A DNA stretch of 64,000 nucleotides from an uncultured Alteromonadaceae bacterium (GTDB lineage Bacteria > Pseudomonadota > Gammaproteobacteria > Enterobacterales > Alteromonadaceae): the NCBI GenBank assembly GCA_913056495.1, contig CAJXMO010000001.1, forward strand, positions 124,001-188,000, in the 5' to 3' direction. Positions 41,627 through 50,854 of this stretch are shown piece after piece. The stretch's first letter is position 1. Each line of letters opens with the position of its first letter. Below the pieces are notes generated by a model. It saw only the letters and a program-made list of their open reading frames with translations. It ran no database searches and had not been told where the DNA came from. Both the position numbers and the translations under genes were made by a program.

Positions 41627-42196
41627 TTAGCAAGCGGTTACTAAAAAAGACTGCTCTACTTCAAATAGTGGCTCAAGCGCTTGCGCTTTGGCATCAAACC
41701 AATAACTCACTTCATTTAAAGCAATAATGACGGGCATTCTGTGATGATAAGCTGCGCACTGAGTTGTTGGTTTGGTCGTTAGCGTTACCAGTTTGTCAGA
41801 TTGGCCACTGTGCTGAGGATAATAAATTCCGGCCATATACAAGGGTATGTTATCTGGGGATGAAAATAAATATTTTTGCTTTTTATTGTTTTCGGTGAGC
41901 CATTCATACCAGCCGCTGCAGGGGACTAGGCAGCGGTTTTGCAAAATGGCCGTTTTAAAGGTTTTTTTCTCGCAAATGGTCTCGGATTTTGCATTAATAA
42001 TTAACGTATTTGACCAGTCAGGTTTAATTCCCCAAGTCAGATTAATTTGTGTTAACTGGTTTGCTGATTTTGCAATACAGGCAATCGTCTGCGAGGGTTT
42101 TAAATCAGTATTAGTCGGGCTAGCAAACTGCACTCCCAACTGATTTGAAACTATCATGGATAAGGGATCGTCCACTACATTTAATCGGCCGCACAT
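41627..42196 (-). CDS. SRAP domain protein (YedK/HMCES type)
   Basis: 189 aa. Captures abasic sites in single-stranded DNA by a covalent bond with the N-terminal cysteine. MCGRLNV puts Cys2 at the processed N-terminus; LVPCSGWYEWL and AYHHRMPVII hold the other active-site residues. AAGGAG seven bases before this ATG selects it over one five codons upstream. Stand-alone gene. Confidence 0.93.
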   Translation of the reverse strand: MCGRLNVVDDPLSMIVSNQLGVQFASPTNTDLKPSQTIACIAKSANQLTQINLTWGIKPDWSNTLIINAKSETICEKKTFKTAILQNRCLVPCSGWYEWLTENNKKQKYLFSSPDNIPLYMAGIYYPQHSGQSDKLVTLTTKPTTQCAAYHHRMPVIIALNEVSYWFDAKAQALEPLFEVEQSFLVTAC

Positions 42197-42626
42197 CAGA
42201 ATCTCCTTCAAGAGGTTAGGGTATTTTAAGTGTAAGTCACAGAATTAAAAACGAGACAGAAATTCCGGTGATAGGCCAAATTTCGTTATGTTTGCCGTCT
42301 CTACAATAATTTTTCCCACGGCTCAAATTATAAATAAAGATAAACAGCCCCTGGTATCACAGTTTTTGTATAGCTTTTATAACGTTAGCCGTAAAAACGG
42401 CGCTTTTTCAGATGCAGTGAATTATAGTTGTCATAAAAACCTGATTGACGGTAGACAGTAAACTGGTTAAGTTTTAAGCAAGTGTTTTTCACTTCGCTAT
42501 TTATATTGATTTAGCGCCATTATGGGACTGATGGCTGTGAGTTTTCCTTATTTTATTTCTGCCTTCACTATCTCGCTTAAGGCTGTCTCCCATATATTCA
42601 CTTTAAAAACCTTAACGAGGTTTATC
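42197..42626. other. Intergenic region before glgX
   Basis: 430 bases with no gene. A weak terminator-like hairpin GCCGT/ACGGC followed by GCTTTTTC lies at 42388-42408. The frame upstream of glgX is open for 35 codons but lacks a ribosome-binding site. Confidence 0.4.
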
Positions 42627-44798
42627 ATGCAATTATTTTCTTCAAAATCGAAAGTACTAAAACTGAAAATGGGTTCTCCTTATCCATTGGGTGCAACTTG
42701 GGATGGTAAAGGTATTAACTTTGCGATTTTTTCTGAGCAGGCAGAAAAAGTTGAATTATGTTTGTTTGATAAAACAGGCAAAAAAGAGACCCATAGAATA
42801 GAGTTGAAAGAACAAACCGACCGGGTTTGGCATATTTATATTGCTCAGCTTAAACCTGGACAGTTATACGGTTATCGTGTGTATGGCGAATATCAGCCGA
42901 AATACGGACAAAGGTTTAATCCGAATAAGTTATTGATTGACCCTTACGCAAAAGCCTTATTGGGGGAGGTAAGCTGGCACGATGCGGTGTTTCCTTATCA
43001 GATGGCCAATACCACAGACAAAGCGCCTGATCTAAAAATAGATACTCAGGATAGTGCGCCTTACCTACCTAAGTGTCAGGTAATCAACCCTGATTTTGAC
43101 TGGCAAGGTGATGCCTTACCCAAAACGCCGTGGCACAAAACCGTTATTTATGAATTACATGTGAAAGGTTTTACCCAATTAATGACAGATGTTCCGGCTA
43201 AAATCCGAGGTACTTATGCTGGGTTGGCTCACTCGTCAGTGATTCAATATTTTAAAAATTTAGGCGTAACAACCATTGAACTCATGCCTGTACATGTATT
43301 TTTAAACGACAGGCATTTGGTGGATAAAGGCCTGACGAATTACTGGGGCTACAATACCATTAACTTTTTTGCGCCAGATATGCGTTATAGTGCAAGCAAT
43401 GATATTCGTGAATTTAAAAACATGGTGAAAGCCTATCACGATGCAGGCCTTGAAGTGATTCTGGACGTTGTTTATAACCATACTGCTGAAGGCAATCATT
43501 TTGGCCCTATGTTGTCATTTAGAGGTATAGATAATGCCGCTTATTATCGGCTGGTGGCAGATAATCCAAGATATTATATGGACTATACCGGCACAGGTAA
43601 TACGCTGAATATGATGACGCCTAAAGTACTGCAACTGGTGATGGATAGCTTACGCTATTGGGTTGAAGAAATGCATATTGATGGCTTTAGGTTTGATTTG
43701 GCCTCAGCGCTGGCGCGTGAACTGCACGATGTTGATAAACTCGGCGCTTTTTTTGACATTATTCATCAAGATCCTGTGATTTCTCAGGTAAAACTCATTG
43801 CCGAACCTTGGGATATAGGTGAAGGCGGTTATCAGGTTGGTAATTTCCCTGTTGGTTGGACAGAATGGAATGGCAAATACCGCGATACAGTGCGCGGCTT
43901 TTGGAAGGGCGATAAAGGTAAAATGGGCGAGCTAGCTTATCGTTTAACCGGTTCCAGTGATCTTTATCAGCATAATGGGCGACGCCCGTACGCGAGCATT
44001 AATTTTATTACCGTACATGACGGTTTTACCCTCAATGATTTAATTAGTTATAACGACAAACACAATATAGCGAATGGCGAAAATAATCAGGATGGCGACA
44101 ATCACAACCTAAGTTGGAATATGGGGCGAGAGGGCACAACCAAAAGTGAAAAAGTACTCACTTTAAGACGCAAGCAGCGTAAAAATTTAATCGCAACTTT
44201 ATTGCTGTCGCAAGGCGTACCAATGATCACAGCAGGTGATGAAATTTGTAGAACCCAAGAAGGTAATAACAATGCCTATTGTCAGGATAACAAAATCAGT
44301 TGGCTCAACTGGCGTTTGAATGAGGAAAAACAAGCCTTTTTAGACTTTACTAAAATGCTGCTTAAAATCAGAAAAGAACATCCTATTTTTCACCAGAGGC
44401 ATTTTTTTCAGGGCCACACAGTGCGAGGTGCAAGCGCTAAAGATATTAGCTGGATTGCTAAAAACGGCGAAGAAATGTCAGAAACTGAATGGATGAGCCC
44501 AGATACACACACGATAGGTATGCATTTACACGGTGAAGCGTTAAAAGATGAAGACGAAAAAGGCAATCCATTAACCGATACTGACTTTGTAATCTTATTA
44601 AATGCCGATTATCGTGACGTTGAGTTTTGCATGCCAAACAGTTTAGGCGAGGATTTTATCTGGAAAATGCTATTTGATACGGCAATAGATAAACCCAGCC
44701 GCCGTCAGCAATCTAAAAAATATAAAGCAGGAGACATATATCAGCTACAAAGTCATTCTTTTGTATTGTTGAGCAAAGCTAAAATACGACGTTCTTAA
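42627..44798 (+). CDS. glgX: Glycogen debranching enzyme (GH13_11)
   Basis: 723 aa. Hydrolyses alpha-1,6 branches of limit dextrins in glycogen breakdown. A CBM48 at the N-terminus (PYPLGATWDGKGINFAIFSEQA), then a GH13 barrel with VVYNHTAEG, the nucleophile in IDGFRFDLASAL, the acid in LIAEPWDIGEGGYQVG, and the third carboxylate in FITVHDGFTLNDL. GAGG six bases before the ATG at 42627 marks the start. It is isolated from other glg genes, which must lie elsewhere. Confidence 0.94.
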   Translation: MQLFSSKSKVLKLKMGSPYPLGATWDGKGINFAIFSEQAEKVELCLFDKTGKKETHRIELKEQTDRVWHIYIAQLKPGQLYGYRVYGEYQPKYGQRFNPNKLLIDPYAKALLGEVSWHDAVFPYQMANTTDKAPDLKIDTQDSAPYLPKCQVINPDFDWQGDALPKTPWHKTVIYELHVKGFTQLMTDVPAKIRGTYAGLAHSSVIQYFKNLGVTTIELMPVHVFLNDRHLVDKGLTNYWGYNTINFFAPDMRYSASNDIREFKNMVKAYHDAGLEVILDVVYNHTAEGNHFGPMLSFRGIDNAAYYRLVADNPRYYMDYTGTGNTLNMMTPKVLQLVMDSLRYWVEEMHIDGFRFDLASALARELHDVDKLGAFFDIIHQDPVISQVKLIAEPWDIGEGGYQVGNFPVGWTEWNGKYRDTVRGFWKGDKGKMGELAYRLTGSSDLYQHNGRRPYASINFITVHDGFTLNDLISYNDKHNIANGENNQDGDNHNLSWNMGREGTTKSEKVLTLRRKQRKNLIATLLLSQGVPMITAGDEICRTQEGNNNAYCQDNKISWLNWRLNEEKQAFLDFTKMLLKIRKEHPIFHQRHFFQGHTVRGASAKDISWIAKNGEEMSETEWMSPDTHTIGMHLHGEALKDEDEKGNPLTDTDFVILLNADYRDVEFCMPNSLGEDFIWKMLFDTAIDKPSRRQQSKKYKAGDIYQLQSHSFVLLSKAKIRRS

Positions 44799-45141
44799 GT
44801 TAGAGTATTTTCACTTCAATAATCTAATTACTCTCGATATTTTACTTTGATAGGTTTCAAGTTTTTGATTCCTATATTAATTTAGATGTACGAGTCAGGT
44901 TATTTTTATCTAATACACTTAAGCCCACCTTCAAACTTTAATGCCTAAAAAAACAAACAAATTGTTTGCCAATTTGAATATAGTGTTATATTGTTGTATA
45001 TCACTATATTTTGTGGTGAGTTGAATAAATGTCGAGCGTCGTTAAACCGTGTTTTATATCGAAGCCGAAATTTGCTCCGAAATTGATTACAACTGGAATG
45101 AATATCCCCAAGCAACTTGGGTATAAATAAGGAATTAGAAG
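44799..45141. other. Intergenic region with a 9-bp inverted repeat
   Basis: 343 very AT-rich bases, no gene. It contains a perfect inverted repeat AATATAGTG / CACTATATT (44977-44985 with 45002-45010) and, nearer the next gene, the dyad CCCAAG-CAA-CTTGGG (45107-45121). Either could be an operator or attenuator for the small lipoprotein gene or the downstream GntR operon. Confidence 0.45.
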
Positions 45142-45369
45142 ATGAAATTAGTGAAGATATTAACAGTTTTATTTTGTATTAAGGTATTAGCAGGCTGCGC
45201 GGTTGCAAATGAACAAAACATTCATAAAACACGTGCAACAACAATAGGGCAAGAGCTGATTGATTTAGAAAAAGCAAAGGACGCAAACATTATTACAGAC
45301 GAAGAATTTGCTAAAGCAAAACAAGACCTGCTGAAAGAAGCTTCAATGGACGTAAGCATAAAACGCTAA
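45142..45369 (+). CDS. Small lipoprotein with SHOCT-like tail
   Basis: 75 aa. Lipobox LAGC after a short signal peptide, then a SHOCT-like helical motif LIDLEKAKDANIITDEEFAKAKQDLL. AAGGA lies upstream of the ATG. SHOCT motifs are thought to mediate oligomer formation; function here unknown. Precedes the GntR-ABC operon by about 120 bases. Confidence 0.7.
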   Translation: MKLVKILTVLFCIKVLAGCAVANEQNIHKTRATTIGQELIDLEKAKDANIITDEEFAKAKQDLLKEASMDVSIKR

Positions 45370-45487
45370 AAAGTCGTTTTATAAAATTAAGGCCGAACAA
45401 GCGATTTTTCTATTTTGTGTTTGAGCCTTAATCGTCCTGCGGCTGGCATTGATGTGCAGTTGCAAACTGATTAAAAGGAAACCACTT

Positions 45488-45868
45488 ATGACGCATCAGT
45501 GGCATGAAAATTTACCTATTTATAAACAACTCGTGATTAAAATCCGGCAAGGCATTTTGAACCAGCTCTATCCTGAAGGTAGTGCTTTACCCTCGGTCAG
45601 AGCCGTTTCTGCAGAGCTTAGTATTAATCATATTACTGTATCAAAAGCCTATCACGAGTTGTTGGATGAAGGCTTAATCGAAAAAAGGAGGGGACTGGGA
45701 ATGTTTGTTAAAACCGGTGCAAAGGAAACTTTATTACATGCTGAAAAATCTAAATTTTTAGCAGAAGATTTACCTAATTTTATTGAAAAAATGCAGCAAC
45801 TTAAAATTGATAAGCAGGAAGTGATCAGTCAAATTCAGCAACTTATTACGGAGAATAAGCATGACTAA
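45488..45868 (+). CDS. GntR family regulator, YtrA subfamily
   Basis: 126 aa. A winged helix (about 10-75; PIYKQLVIKIRQGILNQLYPEGSALPSVRAVSAELSINHITVSKAYHELLDEGLIEKRRG) and a short two-helix tail, as in YtrA regulators that control the ABC transporter of their own operon. AAAGGAAA before the ATG sets the start, not the TTG 13 codons earlier. Overlaps the ABC ATPase gene by eight bases. Confidence 0.9.
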   Translation: MTHQWHENLPIYKQLVIKIRQGILNQLYPEGSALPSVRAVSAELSINHITVSKAYHELLDEGLIEKRRGLGMFVKTGAKETLLHAEKSKFLAEDLPNFIEKMQQLKIDKQEVISQIQQLITENKHD

Positions 45869-46739
45869 CATTATTCAGGCTCGTCATCTCAATAAGTTTT
45901 ATGGTAAACAACAGGTTTTAAATAATATCAATTTGCAAGTTAACCCTGGTGAAATAGTAGGCATTGTGGGTGTAAACGGCGCTGGCAAAAGTACATTATT
46001 AAAAAGTTTACTTGGCTTAACTCGGGTGTCTGGTGATTTAAACGTATGTGGATTAAATCCAAGGCAAGCGCAAGATAAATTAATGCAAACAGTTAGCTTT
46101 ATTGCTGACACGGCAACTTTGCCAAAATGGATTACGGCTGCCCAATTATTTGATTACAGTGAAGCGGTACATCCCAAATTTAATCGCAATTTGGCAGAAC
46201 AATTTTTAGAAAATACTGAAATCAAGCCAAATATGCGAGTGAAAAAAATGTCGAAAGGTATGATCACTCAGCTTCATTTGGCACTGGTGATTGCGATTGA
46301 ATCTGACTTGTTAGTATTGGACGAGCCAACTTTGGGTTTAGATATTATTCGAAGAAAGGCTTTTTATAACAGCTTATTAGAAGATTATTTTGACCATAAT
46401 AACACTATTTTGATTACCACCCATCAGATTGAAGAAATTGAACATATCCTGACCCGGGTGATTTTTATCGACAATGGGTTAATCGTGTTGGATGAGCAAA
46501 TTGAAAACCTCGAAAATCGATTTATTCAACTGGAAACACTGCCAGAATATCAAACCCAAGTTGAGCAGCTTAAGCCTATTTATAGTCAAAAAACATTGTC
46601 TGGCCATAGATATATATTTGATGGGCAAGACAGCCAAACACTGAGTCAGTTTGGCAAGATAAATACACCGGAACTGGCAGATTTATTTGTTGCTATGTTG
46701 TCACCAAAGACTGCTACTGAGCATAGGGAGGCTTGCTAA
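45861..46739 (+). CDS. ABC transporter ATP-binding protein
   Basis: 292 aa. Walker A GVNGAGKST (about 38-46), a signature region KKMSKGMITQLHLAL (a divergent LSGGQ), Walker B LLVLDEPTLGLD, and the switch histidine in TTHQIEE. ABC-2 exporter type, as for YtrB/BcrA-like systems. Flanked by its regulator and permease in one overlapping operon; substrate unknown, drug, peptide or envelope-stress export being common for the class. Confidence 0.92.
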   Translation: MTNIIQARHLNKFYGKQQVLNNINLQVNPGEIVGIVGVNGAGKSTLLKSLLGLTRVSGDLNVCGLNPRQAQDKLMQTVSFIADTATLPKWITAAQLFDYSEAVHPKFNRNLAEQFLENTEIKPNMRVKKMSKGMITQLHLALVIAIESDLLVLDEPTLGLDIIRRKAFYNSLLEDYFDHNNTILITTHQIEEIEHILTRVIFIDNGLIVLDEQIENLENRFIQLETLPEYQTQVEQLKPIYSQKTLSGHRYIFDGQDSQTLSQFGKINTPELADLFVAMLSPKTATEHREAC

Positions 46740-47725
46740 TGCTTAAATTAATTTGGGCACAATTTAAGCGCGAATATTGGGAGCATAAAGGCGTATTATT
46801 ATGGGTTCCGTTAGGCTTTTCCGCGATTATTTTATCGGTTGTGTTAGCGGGAATTTTGTTTGTTGAGTCATCCGATAGTATCGCAGGCTCGGTAAATTTA
46901 ATTAATATTGATGGAGGCACTCGCATTACCATATCCAAAAATAATCAGCCTACTGAAAATTTAAATAATACTCAGCAATTGTCAGATGAGGGGTTATCGA
47001 AGGAAGATGAGCCGTTAATAAAATCGTCACAAAATTCACCTGAGTTAGATAAGGTGAAAAGCGATATAAAAAAGTTGTCCAGTAACCCATTACTTATTTT
47101 TTCAGGGTGGGCTCTATCTGTATTTATTGTTGCTTTTTTATCGTCGTCCTTGAGCGCGGATAGAAAAGACAACAGTATTTTATTGTGGCGCTCAATGCCG
47201 GTTTCGGAAGAAATAAATGTTTTAGTTAAGTGCGCAACCGCTTACATAGTTTTGCCCTTAATTTATGCTGCTATAACGCTTATCACTTTGGCGATGATAG
47301 TGGTCATGGTAGCAATGGCTAAGTTAACCTTGTCAACTCCAGATGTTGGGATACAGCTTACAGACGCTTTTGCCAAAATGTTCAGTGATATTATCCCCTT
47401 TATATTGTTACTTTTGTTTTTGGTTATCTGGCTGATACCTTTATATGGGTGGTTAGGCTTAGTCGCCAGTTACCCCGGACGGTTAGTTGCTATATCGGCT
47501 GCCTTGCCGATAGTAGGCATAACCTTAATTGAGTGGTTAATATTTGGCACCGATCACTTTAGCCGCCTGATAATCGATTATGTGCAACAGGGCTTGCAAA
47601 GCGCGCTTATGCTCGGTTCCGGCCAGTGGGCCCAGGTGGACTATCAACAATTTCTAGTTGGCTTGATGGTGAGTGCTGTTTTTATTTATACAACCATTCA
47701 AATTCGCAAATGGAGAATTGATTAA
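46739..47725 (+). CDS. ABC-2 type permease
   Basis: 328 aa. About six membrane helices (first near 22-42, others near 118-136, 165-200, 222-246, 250-275 and 302-320) with a polar loop of about 70 residues after the first. GGGAGG eight bases before the ATG, which overlaps the ATPase stop (TAATG). Partner of the preceding ATPase. Last host gene before the integrated element; 47726-47902 holds no gene. Confidence 0.87.
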   Translation: MLKLIWAQFKREYWEHKGVLLWVPLGFSAIILSVVLAGILFVESSDSIAGSVNLINIDGGTRITISKNNQPTENLNNTQQLSDEGLSKEDEPLIKSSQNSPELDKVKSDIKKLSSNPLLIFSGWALSVFIVAFLSSSLSADRKDNSILLWRSMPVSEEINVLVKCATAYIVLPLIYAAITLITLAMIVVMVAMAKLTLSTPDVGIQLTDAFAKMFSDIIPFILLLLFLVIWLIPLYGWLGLVASYPGRLVAISAALPIVGITLIEWLIFGTDHFSRLIIDYVQQGLQSALMLGSGQWAQVDYQQFLVGLMVSAVFIYTTIQIRKWRID

Positions 47726-47902
47726 CACCTAAAACTGGCTGCTTGTTTAAGTTTTAAAATTAGCAGCCTCTTACAATTAAACAATCGCTTGTGCACAGGC
47801 ATTATTGATTAGTTTTTATTATTCTAATGGCGTAGTGAAAGTTAAGTTTAAGTTCAGGGTAACTTGGAAAAGGTTAGTTTTAAGGAATTGAATTGGCCAA
47901 TT

Positions 47903-47929
47903 GTGGAGCCGGGGGGATTTGAACCCCCG
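47903..47929. repeat. Distal attachment site (copy of the tmRNA 3' end)
   Basis: 27 bases identical to 55964-55990, the T-arm/acceptor end of ssrA (core GGAGCCGGGGGGATTTGAAC). Only this piece of tmRNA is present, so it is an att remnant, not a gene. It is followed outward by the 12-bp palindrome AATTGGCCAATT. Read as a tmRNA end, it gives a CAA tail instead of CCA. Confidence 0.92.
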
Positions 47930-47938
47930 CTTTTTCTT

Positions 47939-49339
47939 TTAATCATAATTTCCTAGGCCAATTGATTGTAAGTTTGCATCGAGCCAATCTTGTTGATGTT
48001 TTTTGTCAAGTGTTAGTAAACAGTATAATACAAGAATTACTAACATTGAGGATAAAAACACTAGAGTATTCTTAATTATTTGTTTTTTAAACTCTTTTTT
48101 ATATTTTTTTTCCTCTACTAAGTAATGTGCCTCGAGCCAAGTTCGGAAACCTTTTTCGTCGAGTAGGGAGTTAATTCTATTTTGAACTTGCTTGCAATAT
48201 ATGTAAGCAGAGGATACAAAAATAGCTCCAATTATTAAAATGTGCTCAAGTAAGTTTAGAGGGTTAGAGAATTTTTTTGCTGTATGTTCGGATAGATCTT
48301 TAAATACGATTATCCAAATTAAACTTAGAATTGATAAAGCGATAGTTACATAAGAGCGATATTTTGCTTTTATATTTTCAATTGATGATTCTTTTTTATC
48401 TAATTTATTAGTTTGAACATTAAAAGAGTCTCTGACTGCATCTAAATATAATTTCTCTCGAGTATAAAGTTTCTCACACAAATAATCAGACTGGTAAAGC
48501 GATTCTATAAAAGAATACATATATGCAATTACACCTTGCTCATCGCATGAAGAGGTATTTCCTCCATTAGCATATGTTCTTTTTATATTTGATAATTCTC
48601 TTTTGAGTTGCCCTAGGAGCTTTAACCCGATTTCTTTTTGTGTTAAGTCATCAATTTCAACCACAGTTGTCAATGAGTCTTCTTGCTGAAAGTGATGTTT
48701 ATGTGAATGTAATGAGTATTTGACGTAGTAGTATGCTTGTCTTATTGCTAAATACTTATATTCGTCGGGAATTGAATTACTATCGGAAGAAATCCCTAAT
48801 TTTACTAGTCCATTACTTTCAACTTGAAAATTGATTTTATAGAAGTGATCTTTTATTTCGTGATCATTTAAAGCTAAATCGAGTGCAGCAGCATCATTAT
48901 TGAGTGTATTTTGAAGCTCTTCCCAATTTGGATTCTCTTGTCGAAGGTCTTCTTGCATTCTGTGAATGACATCAAACCATGGAAAAAACTTGTTATTTTT
49001 TTTGTGATATTGCTCTTCACAATTGATGCGGTAAATATATAGGTCGCCAGACAGAGAGCGTTGGTCTAGATTGTGAGATTCTTTAGCGGTGCAAGAAACA
49101 ATGACTCTAAATCGACCATCATAGTGATCTTCAATTGTATCTCTCCAATCTACTTTTGATTGAAGTATTATTCTTCTCGCATGATAATCTTTTTGTCTGG
49201 TGTGCGAGTAATTTATACAAGTAGTTCTTTCATCAGAGAATTGGTTATTAGTGAATCCACCAATGATTCCAGGTTTCATCAAACCAAAATCTAAGTGCCC
49301 ACTAATACAGGGCACCCAGCCTACATGGCTAAAATGCAT
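47939..49339 (-). CDS. Unknown membrane protein of the integrated element
   Basis: 466 aa, no family recognised. The N-terminal 320 residues are soluble and charged, with histidine-rich stretches (HSHKHHFQQEDS); TM helices lie near 331-347, 363-382 and 424-444, and a short tail ends GLGNYD. AAGGG before the ATG is a good ribosome site. It follows the 80-aa gene by 42 bases. Its stop is only 10 bases from the att repeat, and in a circular form its last codons overlap the rep start (ATG at 47946-47944). It is at the cargo end of the island, so a defence or superinfection-exclusion role is possible but unproven. Confidence 0.7.
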   Translation of the reverse strand: MHFSHVGWVPCISGHLDFGLMKPGIIGGFTNNQFSDERTTCINYSHTRQKDYHARRIILQSKVDWRDTIEDHYDGRFRVIVSCTAKESHNLDQRSLSGDLYIYRINCEEQYHKKNNKFFPWFDVIHRMQEDLRQENPNWEELQNTLNNDAAALDLALNDHEIKDHFYKINFQVESNGLVKLGISSDSNSIPDEYKYLAIRQAYYYVKYSLHSHKHHFQQEDSLTTVVEIDDLTQKEIGLKLLGQLKRELSNIKRTYANGGNTSSCDEQGVIAYMYSFIESLYQSDYLCEKLYTREKLYLDAVRDSFNVQTNKLDKKESSIENIKAKYRSYVTIALSILSLIWIIVFKDLSEHTAKKFSNPLNLLEHILIIGAIFVSSAYIYCKQVQNRINSLLDEKGFRTWLEAHYLVEEKKYKKEFKKQIIKNTLVFLSSMLVILVLYCLLTLDKKHQQDWLDANLQSIGLGNYD

Positions 49340-49381
49340 TTAATTCCCTTCAAATATTATATTTTCAGAAGTACTTTGCGG

Positions 49382-49624
49382 TTATATTAAGCGCTTGAAC
49401 CACATTACAGATTGCTTCTGATCTGCTTTTAGTTCATTTGTTTTTGTATTAACGTACATGCCATGAGATAAAGTAGAGCCGTATGGGGTTATCCCTACTT
49501 TTCGTAGGTGCTCTTCTTTAGTCTTCATTCGAGTGCGCATTTTTTTGTTGGAAATTACTGAAAGTAAACTATTTAAGGTGTATGCGAATGCAAATATTCC
49601 ACCTATAATCAGTAAGATATTCAT
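49382..49624 (-). CDS. Small membrane protein of the integrated element
   Basis: 80 aa. One N-terminal membrane helix (about 3-24, ILLIIGGIFAFAYTLNSLLSVI), then a basic segment KKMRTRMKTKEEHLRK and a soluble tail. AAGGAAA precedes the ATG. Probably in one transcript with the 466-aa gene. No known family. Confidence 0.7.
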   Translation of the reverse strand: MNILLIIGGIFAFAYTLNSLLSVISNKKMRTRMKTKEEHLRKVGITPYGSTLSHGMYVNTKTNELKADQKQSVMWFKRLI

Positions 49625-50091
49625 GAAAATTTCCTTAATTATTTAATTTTAATACTAAAACTAAGTGAATAAACTTATTTGCTCAATTTGAAAGTCAATA
49701 AATAATCAATCATTGAATTTAGCTTATACAATTTAGTCGGACGCGAATTCTACCAATTCTTGAGCGAAAATCAATCGATTTTTTTTCATTTATTTAACAT
49801 ACAGTGCTTATATTGTTTATTTCTTCAATGTAAATACTTGTTTTTAGCAGTTTAGCCAAAGGCTTAGGTTTGCTATAAGGCTAAATTATTATCTAAATGT
49901 CCATCAAAAATAACTATTTCAGTCTAGCACTATATATTTATACCTGCAATTTTTAGCATTTGGGCTGTCCTTTAGACATTTAAAAAATTTTTCACTCGTT
50001 GTTTGATTAGTTACCTAACACCAATTTCGTTATTCCACTTGCAGAGTAATGAATATTTACACTATCGAGTTAGAGAATGTGTTAATGGCAT
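49625..50091. other. Gene-free AT-rich stretch inside the element
   Basis: 467 bases with no convincing frame on either strand. It presumably carries the promoter for the 80-aa/466-aa pair. Among the most A+T-rich DNA in the window. Confidence 0.5.
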
Positions 50092-50336
50092 TTATTGTTT
50101 ACCTTGCAAAAAACCTTGAGCGCGACAATTAACAACGTGCCTGCGGGCTATTTTTAGCTTCTTCTTTATTTTTACTTCAACACTGGCTTTATTTTCTTTT
50201 AGCAATGCGGCTTCAAGGTATTTCATTTCGCGGTAGAACTGGTTACAGCTGGCTTCGGTATACCTGACATTTGAACCTGCAAGTGCTGTATTGAATGGGT
50301 TTAAAGCGATTATGCTTAATAGAATAATTTTTTCAT
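50092..50336 (-). pseudogene. Small secreted-protein ORF with a -1 shift in an A-run
   Basis: AAGGGA and an ATG (50336-50334) are followed by six A residues. In the ATG frame a stop comes after six codons, but one extra A would give an 81-aa protein: signal peptide MKKIILLSIIALNPFNTALA, then a mature part with two cysteines and a basic C-terminus (VKIKKKLKIARRHVVNC...). The shifted frame is open to a TAA at 50094-50092. It may be a real frameshift, a sequencing homopolymer error, or expression by slippage. Function unknown. Confidence 0.55.
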
Positions 50337-50411
50337 ATTGAAGTCCCTTTTAATTTAAATCATCCGTTGCGAGCCAGTATAGCAAAGCTAAAGCTTATCA
50401 CTAGGGCTATT

Positions 50412-50573
50412 TTAGTTGAACTTATAAGCTTCTAAATTAACCGCTTCTTTTTCTAAATGTGAGGTTAAAGCTTGTTTAACAAACCGGAAAGACAAATCCG
50501 GATTATCTTTTAAAGCCTTAGCTAATTTTTTCTTGCTAAGTTTATTTGATTCTTTGGGCTTGTTCATATTCAT
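50412..50573 (-). CDS. 53-aa protein coupled to the RelE-like toxin gene
   Basis: The ATG at 50573 overlaps the toxin's TGA (ATGA), the classic coupling arrangement. The product is basic and helical: MNMNKPKESNKLSKKKLAKA then LKDNPDLSFRFVKQALTSHL. No family recognised. As third gene of a toxin-antitoxin operon it might adjust the pair, but that is inference. Confidence 0.55.
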   Translation of the reverse strand: MNMNKPKESNKLSKKKLAKALKDNPDLSFRFVKQALTSHLEKEAVNLEAYKFN

Positions 50574-50854
50574 ACTCTGTTTTTAAGGGTTTTATAAACT
50601 TTGTCTTTATCTCGTTTGCCAACACCTAAAACCAATACGGTAATTTCATTGTCATTGACTTCGTAAACAAGCCTATAGCCAGCGGTACGCAGTTTTATTT
50701 TATAAACTGAATCAAGTCCACTCAATTTAGCTGAGGGGACTTTTGGATTTTCTAGCCGTTCTACGAGTTTCTTTTTAAATTGCTGCTGGATTGGTGGCGC
50801 AAGTTTTTTCCACTCTTTTAACGCCACTGGTAAAAAACTTAATTTATAAGTCAT
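50570..50854 (-). CDS. RelE/StbE-type toxin
   Basis: 94 aa, RelE-fold ribosome-dependent mRNA interferase by family. Visible: YKLSFLPVALKEWKKL at the start, LSGLDSVYKIKLRTAGYRLVYEV in the centre, VLVLGVGKRDKDKVYK at the end, with the conserved basic residues of the active face. Overlaps the antitoxin gene by 11 bases. Confidence 0.9.
   Translation of the reverse strand: MTYKLSFLPVALKEWKKLAPPIQQQFKKKLVERLENPKVPSAKLSGLDSVYKIKLRTAGYRLVYEVNDNEITVLVLGVGKRDKDKVYKTLKNRV

Noticed and set aside
47903..47929. Looks like the 3' end of a tRNA gene
   Set aside because: Only the T-arm and acceptor strand are present and match the tmRNA end exactly; no D or anticodon arm precedes it. It is an attachment-site remnant.
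49735..49775. tRNA-like bases GAATTGGTAGAATTCGCG on the minus strand
   Set aside because: No acceptor stem or anticodon arm can be drawn around it; chance similarity in AT-rich DNA.
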